64,000 nucleotides of DNA from contig NZ_QNRE01000006.1 of the NCBI RefSeq assembly GCF_003315035.1, forward strand, positions 186,001-250,000, read 5' to 3'. The notes under the pieces were generated by a model. It ran no database searches. It was not told where the DNA came from and saw only the letters and a list, made by a program, of their open reading frames with translations. The position numbers were made by a program, and so were the translations under genes. How positions within the stretch are numbered: the first letter of the stretch is position 1; each line of letters begins with the position of its first letter. This DNA is from Nocardia puris (GTDB lineage Bacteria > Actinomycetota > Actinomycetes > Mycobacteriales > Mycobacteriaceae). This document shows, in pieces, positions 41,258 to 49,361 of this stretch.

Positions 41258-42339
41258 ACACACTGTCGGCACGACTGGATGAGCTGCGCGGCGCGGCGCC
41301 GGCGTGCCGCCACAATGCCCGCACCATCGCGGCGTTGACGGCGAACCCGGGCTGCGCGCGGCGCGCGCTGCTGGACGCGGCGTCCGTCGACAAGGCCGCC
41401 ATCGCCAGGGAACTCGGGTTCCCACCGCAGTTCGGCCAGTCGCAGTTCGCGATCACACGCGGCAACGCCTTCGAGGCGATGGTGAAGGACAACGGCTGCG
41501 CCGAACTGCTGGCGCTGCTGCGCGAGAAGCTGGGGCTCGCCATCCCGGAAGTCGCCTACCACGACTTGAACTCCGTCGGCGACAACGCGGGTAACGCCGT
41601 GCGCTACAAGCGCACCCGGCAGTTGCTCGCCCACGCGATCAGCTCCGGTGACGGCACCCTGTTCGACCATCCGATGCTGCGCCTCGAAATCGCCGGGGCC
41701 ACCGCTTATCTGGAGCCCGATGTGGTCGCTCTGCAGATCGGCGGGCGCTTCCACGTGGTGGAGATCAAATCGTTCCCGGTGGTGGACGGGCAGGCCGATC
41801 CGGTGCAGGTGGCCGCCGCCGCACGCCAGTCGGCCGTCTACGTGATCGCGCTGCGCGAACTCATGACCGAGATCGGTGAGTCGCCGGATCTGGTGTCGCA
41901 CAACGTGATTCTGGTGTGCACGAAGGACTTCACGAACCGGCCGACCGCCGAGCTGGTCGATCTGCGCAAGCAGATCGCGGTGGTGTCGCGTCAGCTGTCG
42001 CGGCTCACCTCGATCCACGAGCTGATCGAAACCCTTCCGGACGGAGCGTCTTTCGCGCCCGGCGAGCATCTCGCGAAGACCATCACCGGCATTCCCGCGC
42101 GCTACGCGCCGGAATGCATGTCGTCGTGCGAGCTGGCCTTCGCGTGCCGCGCCGCGTCACGGGAAGGCGGCACCGTGGACGCCCTCGGCCGCGGCGTGTG
42201 TGACGACCTCGGCGGGCTCGATGACATCGACACGGTGCTCGCTGTCGCCGAGGGCTCCCGCGACCTGGGACCCGAATTCGCCGACATCACCAGGATGTTG
42301 CGCGAGGCCGAACGGCTCCGCTCGGAGCTCTCCGCATGA
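41254..42339 (+). CDS. Cas4/RecB-like PD-(D/E)XK nuclease with an Fe-S cluster
   Basis: A 361-residue protein. Nuclease residues are visible in order: PDVV (Asp156), VVEIKSF (Glu170, Lys172) and the RecB-type Q...Y motif (Gln192, Tyr196). Cys18 near the N terminus and C-MSS-C-ELAFA-C (Cys288, Cys292, Cys298) near the C terminus match the four cysteines that hold the [4Fe-4S] cluster in Cas4, AddB and Dna2. It is not accompanied by cas genes. Its partner helicase is encoded two genes on. The most likely activity is single-strand DNA exonuclease or endonuclease. Confidence 0.75.
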   Translation: MNTLSARLDELRGAAPACRHNARTIAALTANPGCARRALLDAASVDKAAIARELGFPPQFGQSQFAITRGNAFEAMVKDNGCAELLALLREKLGLAIPEVAYHDLNSVGDNAGNAVRYKRTRQLLAHAISSGDGTLFDHPMLRLEIAGATAYLEPDVVALQIGGRFHVVEIKSFPVVDGQADPVQVAAAARQSAVYVIALRELMTEIGESPDLVSHNVILVCTKDFTNRPTAELVDLRKQIAVVSRQLSRLTSIHELIETLPDGASFAPGEHLAKTITGIPARYAPECMSSCELAFACRAASREGGTVDALGRGVCDDLGGLDDIDTVLAVAEGSRDLGPEFADITRMLREAERLRSELSA

Positions 42340-42443
42340 GCGCGTTCGGCGACCGGCTCGCGTTCCGGGCGCGCATCGGGCGAGCGGGAACGGAGTGCCC
42401 GCGACGCAATGCCGGGGCAGCGCCATCCGAGGGTGCCGCATGA
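42336..42443 (+). CDS. Bridging micro-ORF, 35 residues
   Basis: A short frame that fills the gap between the nuclease gene and the next. Its ATG overlaps the nuclease stop (ATGA, 42336-42339) and its stop overlaps the next gene's start (ATGA, 42440-42443). The peptide is basic at first (MSAFGDRLAFRARIGRAG), then Ala/Pro-rich. It could act only as a ribosome bridge for coupling, or be a real small protein. No family is known to me. Confidence 0.45.
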   Translation: MSAFGDRLAFRARIGRAGTECPRRNAGAAPSEGAA

Positions 42444-43924
42444 GCGTCCTGACCGCCCTGGCCCGCCTGCACGCCGTCCGCGACGGCCGCGCCCAGCGCA
42501 TCGCCGAGGTGCGCCACGTCCACCTCTCGGACCATCCGCTCGTGCTGGTGCCCTTGAAGCTCGCCGGTGAGGCCGCCGCGCCGCTGGCCGTCATGGTGGG
42601 CACCGATCCCGCCGAGCCGACGCTGCTCACGGTCCCGCAACCACGAGACCGCGTGCTGCGTTTGCGTTTTCTCGCCGAGCTGGCCGACGTGGTCCTCCCC
42701 CACCTCGCGGCCTACGCCGAGAACACCGAGGAGTTGATCAGCAAGTCGGGCGAAACCTACGAGCGCTGCCTCGACGCGCCGCAGCTGTGGGTGCCGAACG
42801 CCGGCGGTGTGGGATTCCTGAAGTTGCTGGGGCGCTCGGTGCGCTTCCATCGCACCGAAGGGGAAAACGCTGTCCCCGAGTCGATTCCGTTGCTCGGCCG
42901 GTGGTTGACCTGGCTGTGCGACCGCGCCGAACACCCTGGTTCGAGCGCGCTACTGCCCATGACATCGGTGCTCGCGTCGCACTGGGCCACCGGCCAATCA
43001 TCCCTGGAGGACGCCAATCTGGCAGCTCTGCTCGGATGGATCGCTCCCCCACCGGGAAGTACCGGCCCCGAAGCCGCCGCTCGGGCCGAGGACCCGCTGT
43101 CGGTGCCGCCAGCCGGCCCCGCCACCGATCCCGGCTTCGACAACGAGGAACTCGCTCCGCTCATCGCCGCCTACGACGAAGCGGATGACGTGACGAAGGC
43201 CGTGGCGGCGCGGCGCATCGAGCGTGCCCTGCGCGCACAGGTGGAGCCGACCTGGCAACTCCTGTGGCAAGGTCTCGCGCTGCTGCGCGAGCTCGAGCCG
43301 GGCGCCCGGGTCGCACGCCGGTGGAACGAGGATGTCGGTTCCTTCTCCTACTTCGCCCAGTCGATTCCCGAGGGCGTGCCGCAGGCGCGGCGAGATTCCG
43401 CGGTGTCGGCGGTGCGGAAACTCCTGGATCGGGAACGGGCGCTCGAAAAGTACGAAGCGGAAAGGGCTTTCGATGATCCCCGGGTGATGCTCGAACACCG
43501 TTTGGCCGGAACGGCTTTCGTCGGAACTGTCGTCGGCGTCGATCCGGAGCGGGTCGTGCGGAGCGAGAAGAACCGAGCGGTGCTGCGCCCCATTCTGCAG
43601 GTGCGGACCGGCGATCCGGTGGTTGCCGCCGAGGACGACGAATTCTGCAATGTCGCCAACCCGAGCCAGTCGGGGCGGGTTCTGACGGTCGAGGGCAGCG
43701 CACCCGACGTCGTGTCGATGGAACTGTCCGGTGGGATGGGCACGGGGAAAGTCGCGCGCGCCGGATCGATCCCCGAGCTCGGCGACACCGTATGCTTCGC
43801 CGGATTCAAGATCGGCGGTGGCGGGCCGCCCGCGAAACTTCCTGCCCGCGAGGAAACTCCGTGGACGCACGGCGGCCCACCACCGGAGTGGACGCCGGAA
43901 TCCGAACCCCAGGAGGAACTGTGA
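42440..43924 (+). CDS. Unknown protein 2 of the split-Dna2-like operon
   Basis: A 494-residue soluble protein with no motif that I can name. Visible blocks are HLSDHPLVLVPLKLAGEAAA, LRLRFLAELADVVLPHLAAY, PQLWVPNAGGVGFLKLLGR and VPESIPLLGRWLTWLCDRAE. A Pro-rich linker near 215-235 separates an N-terminal from a central helical domain, and a beta-rich part (AGTAFVGTVVGVDPERVV, VLRPILQVRTGDPV) precedes a Pro/Glu tail. The beta part could be an OB-like fold. It shares a TGATG with the helicase gene, so the two are coupled. Confidence 0.7.
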   Translation: MSVLTALARLHAVRDGRAQRIAEVRHVHLSDHPLVLVPLKLAGEAAAPLAVMVGTDPAEPTLLTVPQPRDRVLRLRFLAELADVVLPHLAAYAENTEELISKSGETYERCLDAPQLWVPNAGGVGFLKLLGRSVRFHRTEGENAVPESIPLLGRWLTWLCDRAEHPGSSALLPMTSVLASHWATGQSSLEDANLAALLGWIAPPPGSTGPEAAARAEDPLSVPPAGPATDPGFDNEELAPLIAAYDEADDVTKAVAARRIERALRAQVEPTWQLLWQGLALLRELEPGARVARRWNEDVGSFSYFAQSIPEGVPQARRDSAVSAVRKLLDRERALEKYEAERAFDDPRVMLEHRLAGTAFVGTVVGVDPERVVRSEKNRAVLRPILQVRTGDPVVAAEDDEFCNVANPSQSGRVLTVEGSAPDVVSMELSGGMGTGKVARAGSIPELGDTVCFAGFKIGGGGPPAKLPAREETPWTHGGPPPEWTPESEPQEEL

Positions 43925-45219
43925 TGCGCACCGCCGACTCGGCTGTCGAAGGCATCCTCGCCGACCTCGCCGACACATCACACCGCGCCGTGGTGGTCGA
44001 TTCACCACCGGGCGCGGGGAAGTCGACGCTCGTGGTGCGGGCCGCCAGGCAGCTCGCCGAATCCGGTGGGCAGCACATGATCGTGGCGCAGACCAACGAG
44101 CAGGTCGACGACCTCATCGACCGGCTCGCCACGGCCGATCCCGCCTTGCGCGTCGGAAGGCTCTCGCGCGCCGGGTATCCCACACCGGAGCGGATCGACC
44201 GCCCGAATGTGACGGTGGGACAGAAGATCGGCGACCTCGCCGAGAGCACGATCCTCATCGGCACCGCCGCCAAGTGGGCCACGATCGACGACGGGCGCTG
44301 GCCGCACGCCATCGTGGACGAGGCGTATCAGATGCGGTCGGATATGTTGCTGCGCATCGCGAATCGCTTCGACCACGGACTGTTCGTGGGTGATCCCGGT
44401 CAGCTCGATCCGTTCGCGACCGTCGAGGTGGATCGGTGGGCGGGGCTGGGTTGGGATCCAACGATGAGCGCGGTCAGCGTGATGTTGGCCAATAACGACG
44501 ACATTCCCGTGCACAGTCTGCCCGTGTCCTGGCGACTCTCGGCCACGGCGGCTCCGGTGGTGTCGAAGGCGTTCTACCCCTTCAACGAGTTTCGCGCCGG
44601 GACCGGAATCCATGATCGCCGTATGGAATTCGCGGCGCGCGGGTTGCGCGGTCCGGTGGACGAGATACTGGACGAGGCGGCCGAACACGGGTGGGGCTGG
44701 TACGAATTGCCCGCCCGCCACACGCTGCGCACCGACAGCGAGGCCGTGCGGGCGATCGCGGAGATCACCTGCCGCCTGCTCGAACGCGGCGGCACCGCGC
44801 ATTCCGAGCAGGGCTCACGGCCGGTGACCGCGGAACGCGTCGCCGTCGGCACCGCCCACCGCGATCAGGCCGAGGCGGTGCGCACCGCCTTGCGCGGCAC
44901 CGTCGGGGAGACGGTCACCGTCGATACCGCGAATCGCTTGCAGGGCCGCGAATACGACGTCACCGTCGTCCTGCACCCGCTCTCCGGACGCCGCGACGCC
45001 AGCGCCTTCCACCTCGAAGCCGGCCGCCTCTGCGTGCTCGCGTCCCGCCACCGCCACGCCTGCATCCTCGTCGGCCGCGCCGGCATCCCCGAACTCCTCG
45101 ACGCCCACCCCTCCGCCGAACCCGTCCACCTCGGCGTGCCGGTGAAGTTCCCCGACGGATGGGAAGCCAACCAAGCCATCCTCACCCACCTCGCCAACCA
45201 CCGGGTGGCGGGGCGCTGA
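43924..45219 (+). CDS. Superfamily 1B DNA helicase (Upf1/Dna2-like)
   Basis: A 431-residue ATPase. Motifs in order: I DSPPGAGKST (26-35), Ia VAQTNEQVDDLI, II IVDEAYQ (DEAY 132-135), III VGDPGQLDPF (155-164), V VDTANRLQGREYDVTVV and VI LASRHRHACILVG. The order and the QGREYD form place it with SF1B helicases of the Upf1/Dna2 kind, which move 5' to 3'. AGGAGG lies 7 bases before the ATG. Together with the Cas4-like nuclease it supplies, as two chains, the two activities that eukaryotic Dna2 holds in one. It ends the operon. Confidence 0.85.
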   Translation: MRTADSAVEGILADLADTSHRAVVVDSPPGAGKSTLVVRAARQLAESGGQHMIVAQTNEQVDDLIDRLATADPALRVGRLSRAGYPTPERIDRPNVTVGQKIGDLAESTILIGTAAKWATIDDGRWPHAIVDEAYQMRSDMLLRIANRFDHGLFVGDPGQLDPFATVEVDRWAGLGWDPTMSAVSVMLANNDDIPVHSLPVSWRLSATAAPVVSKAFYPFNEFRAGTGIHDRRMEFAARGLRGPVDEILDEAAEHGWGWYELPARHTLRTDSEAVRAIAEITCRLLERGGTAHSEQGSRPVTAERVAVGTAHRDQAEAVRTALRGTVGETVTVDTANRLQGREYDVTVVLHPLSGRRDASAFHLEAGRLCVLASRHRHACILVGRAGIPELLDAHPSAEPVHLGVPVKFPDGWEANQAILTHLANHRVAGR

Positions 45220-45954
45220 CCGGACTGTACCAACCGGTACCCGGACATCGGACCAGGTCGCGGCGTCGCCCGCCTGTCCGGACGTGTATAGATGGCGGAT
45301 TTATAGCTGATCGATATTTGTGGGGATTCGAGGGAACCGGATCGGGGGGCGGGGCGTCCAAGTACGCATGAAGCATTGGAGTATCAACCCGAATCGAAAA
45401 CCCCGGCCAGCGGTGCAGTCCGAGAATCGGTCGCGGTGCAGGCCGGATCCGCGGTCGACGTCCCAGCCGCGCAACAGTCCTCGGCCGAAGGAGGATCTGT
45501 GAGGGGCGGGCTGATGGTGTGACCTTCCGATCGTCGGCACGGCGCGTCACGGCGTGAAGTGTTGACGGGCGGCGCGGTTCGCACCCGACCGCGCCGCCCC
45601 TGAGTTGGTCAGCACCAGTGATCCCGGATGCCGACGCCGCACGAGGACGAGCTGCCGCCGAAGATCCAGCCGGGGCAAGACCCGGCCGACCGCCATGGGT
45701 CCCGTGGGGACGAGCGGGACGCCCGCATGATTCGACCCGGCGGACGATGGGCCCGCGCGGGCGCGAATGGTCGCCCACGGGCGCCTCGATCTCCGGCGCC
45801 GCCGGTCGAGGGGAGGGCGCGTGCGATGCTCTGCCGGATCGCCCCTGTCCTGGATAGGACCGGCCGAGTATTGTCGGAACAGACCGGACCGGACCGGACG
45901 GGACCTGTTGCCGGGAGGGGTGCCGACCGGTATGTCGAGCTAGGAGCCGCCGCT
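45220..45954. other. Long intergenic region before the dasR-like gene
   Basis: About 730 bases. 45290-45330 is AT-rich and promoter-like. A perfect hairpin lies at 45567-45599. GACCG is iterated at 45891-45909. Open frames exist on both strands but none has a recognisable product; the plus-strand frame is an artificial extension of the dasR-like gene. Confidence 0.45.
45567..45599. terminator. Perfect hairpin of unknown assignment
   Basis: GGGCGGCGCGGT / ACCGCGCCGCCC, 12-bp stem with a 9-base loop. It is 350 bases past the helicase stop and may end that transcript or an unrecognised leftward one. Confidence 0.5.
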
Positions 45955-46695
45955 ATGCCCGCACCTCTGCGTGACAGCGCAGTGCCGAAGCACGAGCAAC
46001 TGCGGTCCATTCTGCTGCAACGGATCACGCGGGAGTTGCAGCCGGGGGATCTGCTGACCAGTGAGCGGAATCTGATGCAGGACTACGGGGTCAGCCGGAT
46101 CACGGTGCGCGAGGCCGTGGGTCAGCTGGTGAACGAGGGGCATCTGGTGCGGGTGCGCGGGAAGGGCACGTTCGTGGCGCACCGGCCGGTGCAGTCGCGG
46201 CTGCATCTGGCATCGTTCACGGTCGAGATGCGGGCGATGGGGCACGAGCCGACGACGGTGGTGCTGGTCGCGGAGGAGGACGAGGTCCCGGAGGTGACGG
46301 CGCGGGTGCTCGGCCTGGCCGAGGGCGCGAAGGCCTACCACGTGAAGCGACTCCGCCTGGCCGACGGCGTGCCCGTGAGCGTGGACGACGGCTGGTTCAA
46401 CCCGGACCTGCTGCCCGGACTGCTACAGCACGACCTGAGCAAGTCGATCTACCAGATCTGCGCCGACCGCTACGGCAGGCCCATCGAACGCGCCGAGCAG
46501 ACGGTGAACGCGCGCGCCGCCGACACCGGCATCGCGGCGTTGCTGGGCGCGAAAAAGGGTGCTCCCGTCCTGCATTTCGACCGTGTGTCGTTCAGCGGCG
46601 AGCGGCCGATGGAGCACACGGAGAGCTGGTACCGATCGGATCGATACCAGCTACAGATGGAGGTCGGACAGGAGAAGCTCGCGCGCGGGAACTGA
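45955..46695 (+). CDS. dasR: GntR/UTRA regulator of GlcNAc metabolism (DasR/NagR-like)
   Basis: A 246-residue regulator. The winged helix (LLTSERNLMQDYGVSRITVR, EGHLVRVRGKGTFVA) covers about 15-80. The UTRA ligand domain (90-235) has RMRAMGHEPTTVVL-like and WYRSDRYQLQMEV segments. DasR/NagR proteins bind glucosamine-6-phosphate or GlcNAc-6-phosphate and repress GlcNAc uptake genes. The ATG at 45955 has AGGAG 8 bases upstream. Its place beside a complete GlcNAc PTS and nagA-nagB supports the call. It is convergent with the EIIA gene. The symbol is by analogy with Streptomyces. Confidence 0.85.
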   Translation: MPAPLRDSAVPKHEQLRSILLQRITRELQPGDLLTSERNLMQDYGVSRITVREAVGQLVNEGHLVRVRGKGTFVAHRPVQSRLHLASFTVEMRAMGHEPTTVVLVAEEDEVPEVTARVLGLAEGAKAYHVKRLRLADGVPVSVDDGWFNPDLLPGLLQHDLSKSIYQICADRYGRPIERAEQTVNARAADTGIAALLGAKKGAPVLHFDRVSFSGERPMEHTESWYRSDRYQLQMEVGQEKLARGN

Positions 46696-46771
46696 GCCGC
46701 GAGTTGCGTCGGGGCGAATTGCCCTGCCGCGCAGGATTTTCGACTCACCTGGACCCCGCGTAACAGCCGAA

Positions 46772-47233
46772 CTACCCTGTCCCCCAAGGAAACAGCTCTC
46801 CCCCGGCCTCGACCTCCGAGCCCACCACTTCGGTCGGCACAGTGTCCGGCTTCGAATCCATCACCACCACGGGGCAGATCACCGAATACCCGGTCTTCTC
46901 GATCTCGGCCGGGTCGAAACGGACCACCGGATCACCCGCCTCGATCTGCGCACCCTCGGCGGCCAGCAGCTCGAACCCCTCCCCCGCGAGCTTCACCGTG
47001 TCGATACCCAGGTGGACCAGCACACCGACGCCACCACCGAGGACGACGAAGGCATGCGGGTGGAGTTTGACGATCTTGCCCGCGATAGGTGAGACCACCT
47101 CGAGCGCACCCCGGCCGCGAGCGGGATCGATGGCCACACCCGCGCCGACGAGCTGCCCGGCGAACACCGGATCCGGCACGTCGGCGAGGGCGAGAACGCG
47201 GCCGGGCAGAGGCGCGAGCACCGACACCGTCAT
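46772..47233 (-). CDS. crr: PTS glucose/GlcNAc-type enzyme IIA
   Basis: A 153-residue phosphocarrier. ALEVVSPIAGKIVKLHPHAF and VLVHLGIDTVKLAGEGFE are the EIIA-Glc signatures, the His in VHLGIDT being the phosphorylation site. It receives phosphate from HPr and passes it to EIIB. The ATG at 47233 has GAGG 7 bases upstream. It is transcribed with the EIIB gene, divergent from the EIIC gene, so the permease is split into three chains. Confidence 0.92.
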   Translation of the reverse strand: MTVSVLAPLPGRVLALADVPDPVFAGQLVGAGVAIDPARGRGALEVVSPIAGKIVKLHPHAFVVLGGGVGVLVHLGIDTVKLAGEGFELLAAEGAQIEAGDPVVRFDPAEIEKTGYSVICPVVVMDSKPDTVPTEVVGSEVEAGGELFPWGTG

Positions 47234-47273
47234 GCCCACACCTCGCCACGAAAAGCATTAGGGCACAAGGAAT

Positions 47274-47504
47274 TCACAGCAGATCCTCGATGTCTTCGGC
47301 GAGGGTGTCGGCCTCGGGGCCGACGACCACCTGCACCACCGTGCCCGCCTTGAGCACACCGTGCGCGCCGGCCGCCTTGAGCGCGGCCTCGTCCACCTTG
47401 TCGCCGTCGCGCACCTCGGTGCGCAGCCGGGTGATGCACGCTTCGATCTCGACGATATTGCCCGCGCCGCCGAGACCGCTGACGATCGCTTCCGCTTTGG
47501 ACAT
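47274..47504 (-). CDS. PTS GlcNAc/glucose-type enzyme IIB
   Basis: A 76-residue domain protein. The phosphorylated Cys is in IEACITRLRTEV, the family signature; AGTVVQVVVGPEADTLAED follows. It takes phosphate from EIIA and gives it to the sugar during uptake by EIIC. It is the first gene of the leftward EIIB-EIIA unit. Confidence 0.92.
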   Translation of the reverse strand: MSKAEAIVSGLGGAGNIVEIEACITRLRTEVRDGDKVDEAALKAAGAHGVLKAGTVVQVVVGPEADTLAEDIEDLL

Positions 47505-47614
47505 GTTTCTTCTCCCTGGTCAGCCGAGGTTGCCGTGCCAAGTATGCGAGCCGGGGATGTTGCCTGGGTCATATTCCGCTGTTGACATCCGGCTGCGACC
47601 TGGTCAAACTGACA

Positions 47615-47630
47615 ACTGGTTATGACCGGA
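47615..47630. promoter_or_regulatory. Candidate DasR-type operator between EIIB and EIIC
   Basis: ACTGGT-TATG-ACCGGA resembles the Streptomyces DasR element (ACTGGTCTAGACCACT); the right half matches the inverted complement at 4 of 6 bases. A further CTGGTC lies 16 bases to the left. It is in the middle of the divergent EIIB/EIIC promoter, where one repressor could control both arms. Confidence 0.45.
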
Positions 47631-47745
47631 CAGTACCCGTTGGTTCGCCGGTTCACAACAGTTCACCAGGATCCGCCGGAGCACCCCTGCCGGCGCCTCC
47701 GACACGCCGAAACTCGCCGGGAACCGGCGCACGAAGAGGGTCGAT

Positions 47746-49089
47746 ATGACTGCCGTAGACACCCCGAAATCCGAATCGACAGTGTTCGCCGGGCTCCAGC
47801 GCCTGGGCCGGAGCCTGATGCTGCCGATCGCCGTCCTCCCCGCGGCGGGCATCCTGCTGCGGCTCGGTCAAGACGACCTACTCGGCCGGTTCAGCGCCAT
47901 GGAGACCGCCGCGTCGGTGATCTCCGCCGCGGGCCAAGCCGTATTCACTTGGCTCCCACTGATCTTCGCGGTCGGCATCGCCATCGGCTGGGCGAAGAAG
48001 GCCGACGGGTCGACCGCGCTGGCCGCCGTCGTCGGGTACATGGTGATCGACGGCGTCTTCGACGCGATGTCGCCGGTGGTCCTGGAAGGTAAGACCAATC
48101 CGGCGGGCGAACAGGCGATGATCGACTACGGCGTGCTCGCCGGCATCGTGATGGGCCTGCTCTCGGCCATGCTGTGGCAGCGGTTCTATCGCACGAAACT
48201 GCCCGAGTACCTGGGCTTCTTCAACGGCCGCAGACTGGTGCCGATCCTGACCGCGGTGACCGGCCTGGTCGTCGGCGTGGGCATGGCGTTCCTGTATCCG
48301 CTGTTCAATTCGGCGCTGAGCTGGGTCGGTGAGACCGTCGCGGAGAACTCCGTGGTGGGCGGCGGCGTGTACGGCGCGGCGAACCGGTTGCTGATCCCGA
48401 CCGGTCTGCACCACATCCTGAACTCGACCGTGTGGTTCCTGATCGGCGACTACCAGACTGCCGACGGCGAGATCGTGCGCGGCGACCTGAACCGCTTCTT
48501 CGCGGGCGACCCCGACGCGGGCACCTTCATGACGGGCTTCTTCCCGATCATGATGTTCGCCCTGCCCGCGGCGGCGCTGGCGATCTGGCGGCACGCGCGG
48601 CCCTCGCAGAAGAAGGTCGTGGGCGGCATCATGATCTCCACGGCGCTCACCGCGTTCCTCACCGGCATCACCGAACCGCTGGAGTTCTCCTTCATGTTCG
48701 TCGCGTGGCCGCTGTTCGTGGTGCACGCGATCCTCACGGGCACCTCGCACGCGCTGGTCAACGCGCTCGGCATCCATGACGGCTTCACCTTCTCGGCCGG
48801 ATTCATCGACTACGCACTGAATTTCGGCAAGGCGACCAACGCGTGGATGCTCATCCCGATCGGCCTGCTCTACGCGCTGATCTACTACGCGCTGTTCAGT
48901 TTCGTGATCAAGCGGTGGAACCTGCGCACGCCGGGCCGCGAGGAGGAGACCGACGCCGAGGAGAACGGCGCCGAAACCACCACGGTGGCAGCCGAATCCG
49001 GCGCGCAGGACGCACCCGCCACCGGCACCGAACCGGGCAAGTCCGCCGAACCGGGCGAGAAGCCCGATACCGACAAGAAAGGTCAGTGA
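47746..49089 (+). CDS. PTS GlcNAc-type enzyme IIC permease
   Basis: A 447-residue membrane permease. Features are LMLPIAVLPAAGILLRLGQD, FAVGIAIGWAKKADGSTALA, GFFNGRRLVPI, TGLHHILNSTVWF and the signature GITEPLEFSFMF. About ten membrane segments are present. The last 55 residues form a Glu/Ala/Pro-rich soluble tail not needed for transport. The TGLHHILNS motif is typical of NagE-type GlcNAc permeases (it often reads GLHH in the GlcNAc group). It heads a rightward unit with HPr, EI, nagA and nagB. Confidence 0.92.
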   Translation: MTAVDTPKSESTVFAGLQRLGRSLMLPIAVLPAAGILLRLGQDDLLGRFSAMETAASVISAAGQAVFTWLPLIFAVGIAIGWAKKADGSTALAAVVGYMVIDGVFDAMSPVVLEGKTNPAGEQAMIDYGVLAGIVMGLLSAMLWQRFYRTKLPEYLGFFNGRRLVPILTAVTGLVVGVGMAFLYPLFNSALSWVGETVAENSVVGGGVYGAANRLLIPTGLHHILNSTVWFLIGDYQTADGEIVRGDLNRFFAGDPDAGTFMTGFFPIMMFALPAAALAIWRHARPSQKKVVGGIMISTALTAFLTGITEPLEFSFMFVAWPLFVVHAILTGTSHALVNALGIHDGFTFSAGFIDYALNFGKATNAWMLIPIGLLYALIYYALFSFVIKRWNLRTPGREEETDAEENGAETTTVAAESGAQDAPATGTEPGKSAEPGEKPDTDKKGQ

Positions 49090-49091
49090 GC

Positions 49092-49361
49092 ATGGGTACA
49101 CGCACGGTCGTCATCGGGTCCACGGTCGGGTTGCACGCCCGCCCCGCCGCGAAGTTCACCCAGGCCGCCGCGGCTGCCGCTGTCCCCGTGCGGATTTCGC
49201 TCGGGACGGGTGAGCCGGTGGACGCGAGCAGCATGCTCGCCGTGATGACGCTCGGCGCGGGACAGGGCGCGGAGGTCACCCTGCACGCCGACGGCGACGG
49301 CAGCGACGCGGTGCTCGACGCGCTCGCCGACCTGCTCGCCTCCGACCTCGACGCGGCCTGA
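49092..49361 (+). CDS. ptsH: Phosphocarrier protein HPr
   Basis: An 89-residue carrier. The active-site His is in TVGLHARPAAKF. SSMLAVMTLGAGQGAEVTL is the second conserved block, but the serine-phosphorylation region reads DASSMLAV. It moves phosphate from EI to EIIA. It starts 2 bases after the EIIC stop and overlaps the EI start by one base (TGATG). Confidence 0.94.
   Translation: MGTRTVVIGSTVGLHARPAAKFTQAAAAAAVPVRISLGTGEPVDASSMLAVMTLGAGQGAEVTLHADGDGSDAVLDALADLLASDLDAA

Noticed and set aside
41254..42339. CRISPR-associated Cas4
   Set aside because: The nuclease has Cas4-like motifs, but there are no cas genes or repeat array in the window and it is coupled to a helicase operon. I therefore call it Cas4-like only.
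45891..45909. GACCG iterations as a DasR operator
   Set aside because: The repeats are direct rather than inverted and do not match the known element.
45628..45954. N-terminal extension of the dasR-like gene
   Set aside because: It is low-complexity, and AGGAG lies at the correct distance from the ATG at 45955 where the family begins.
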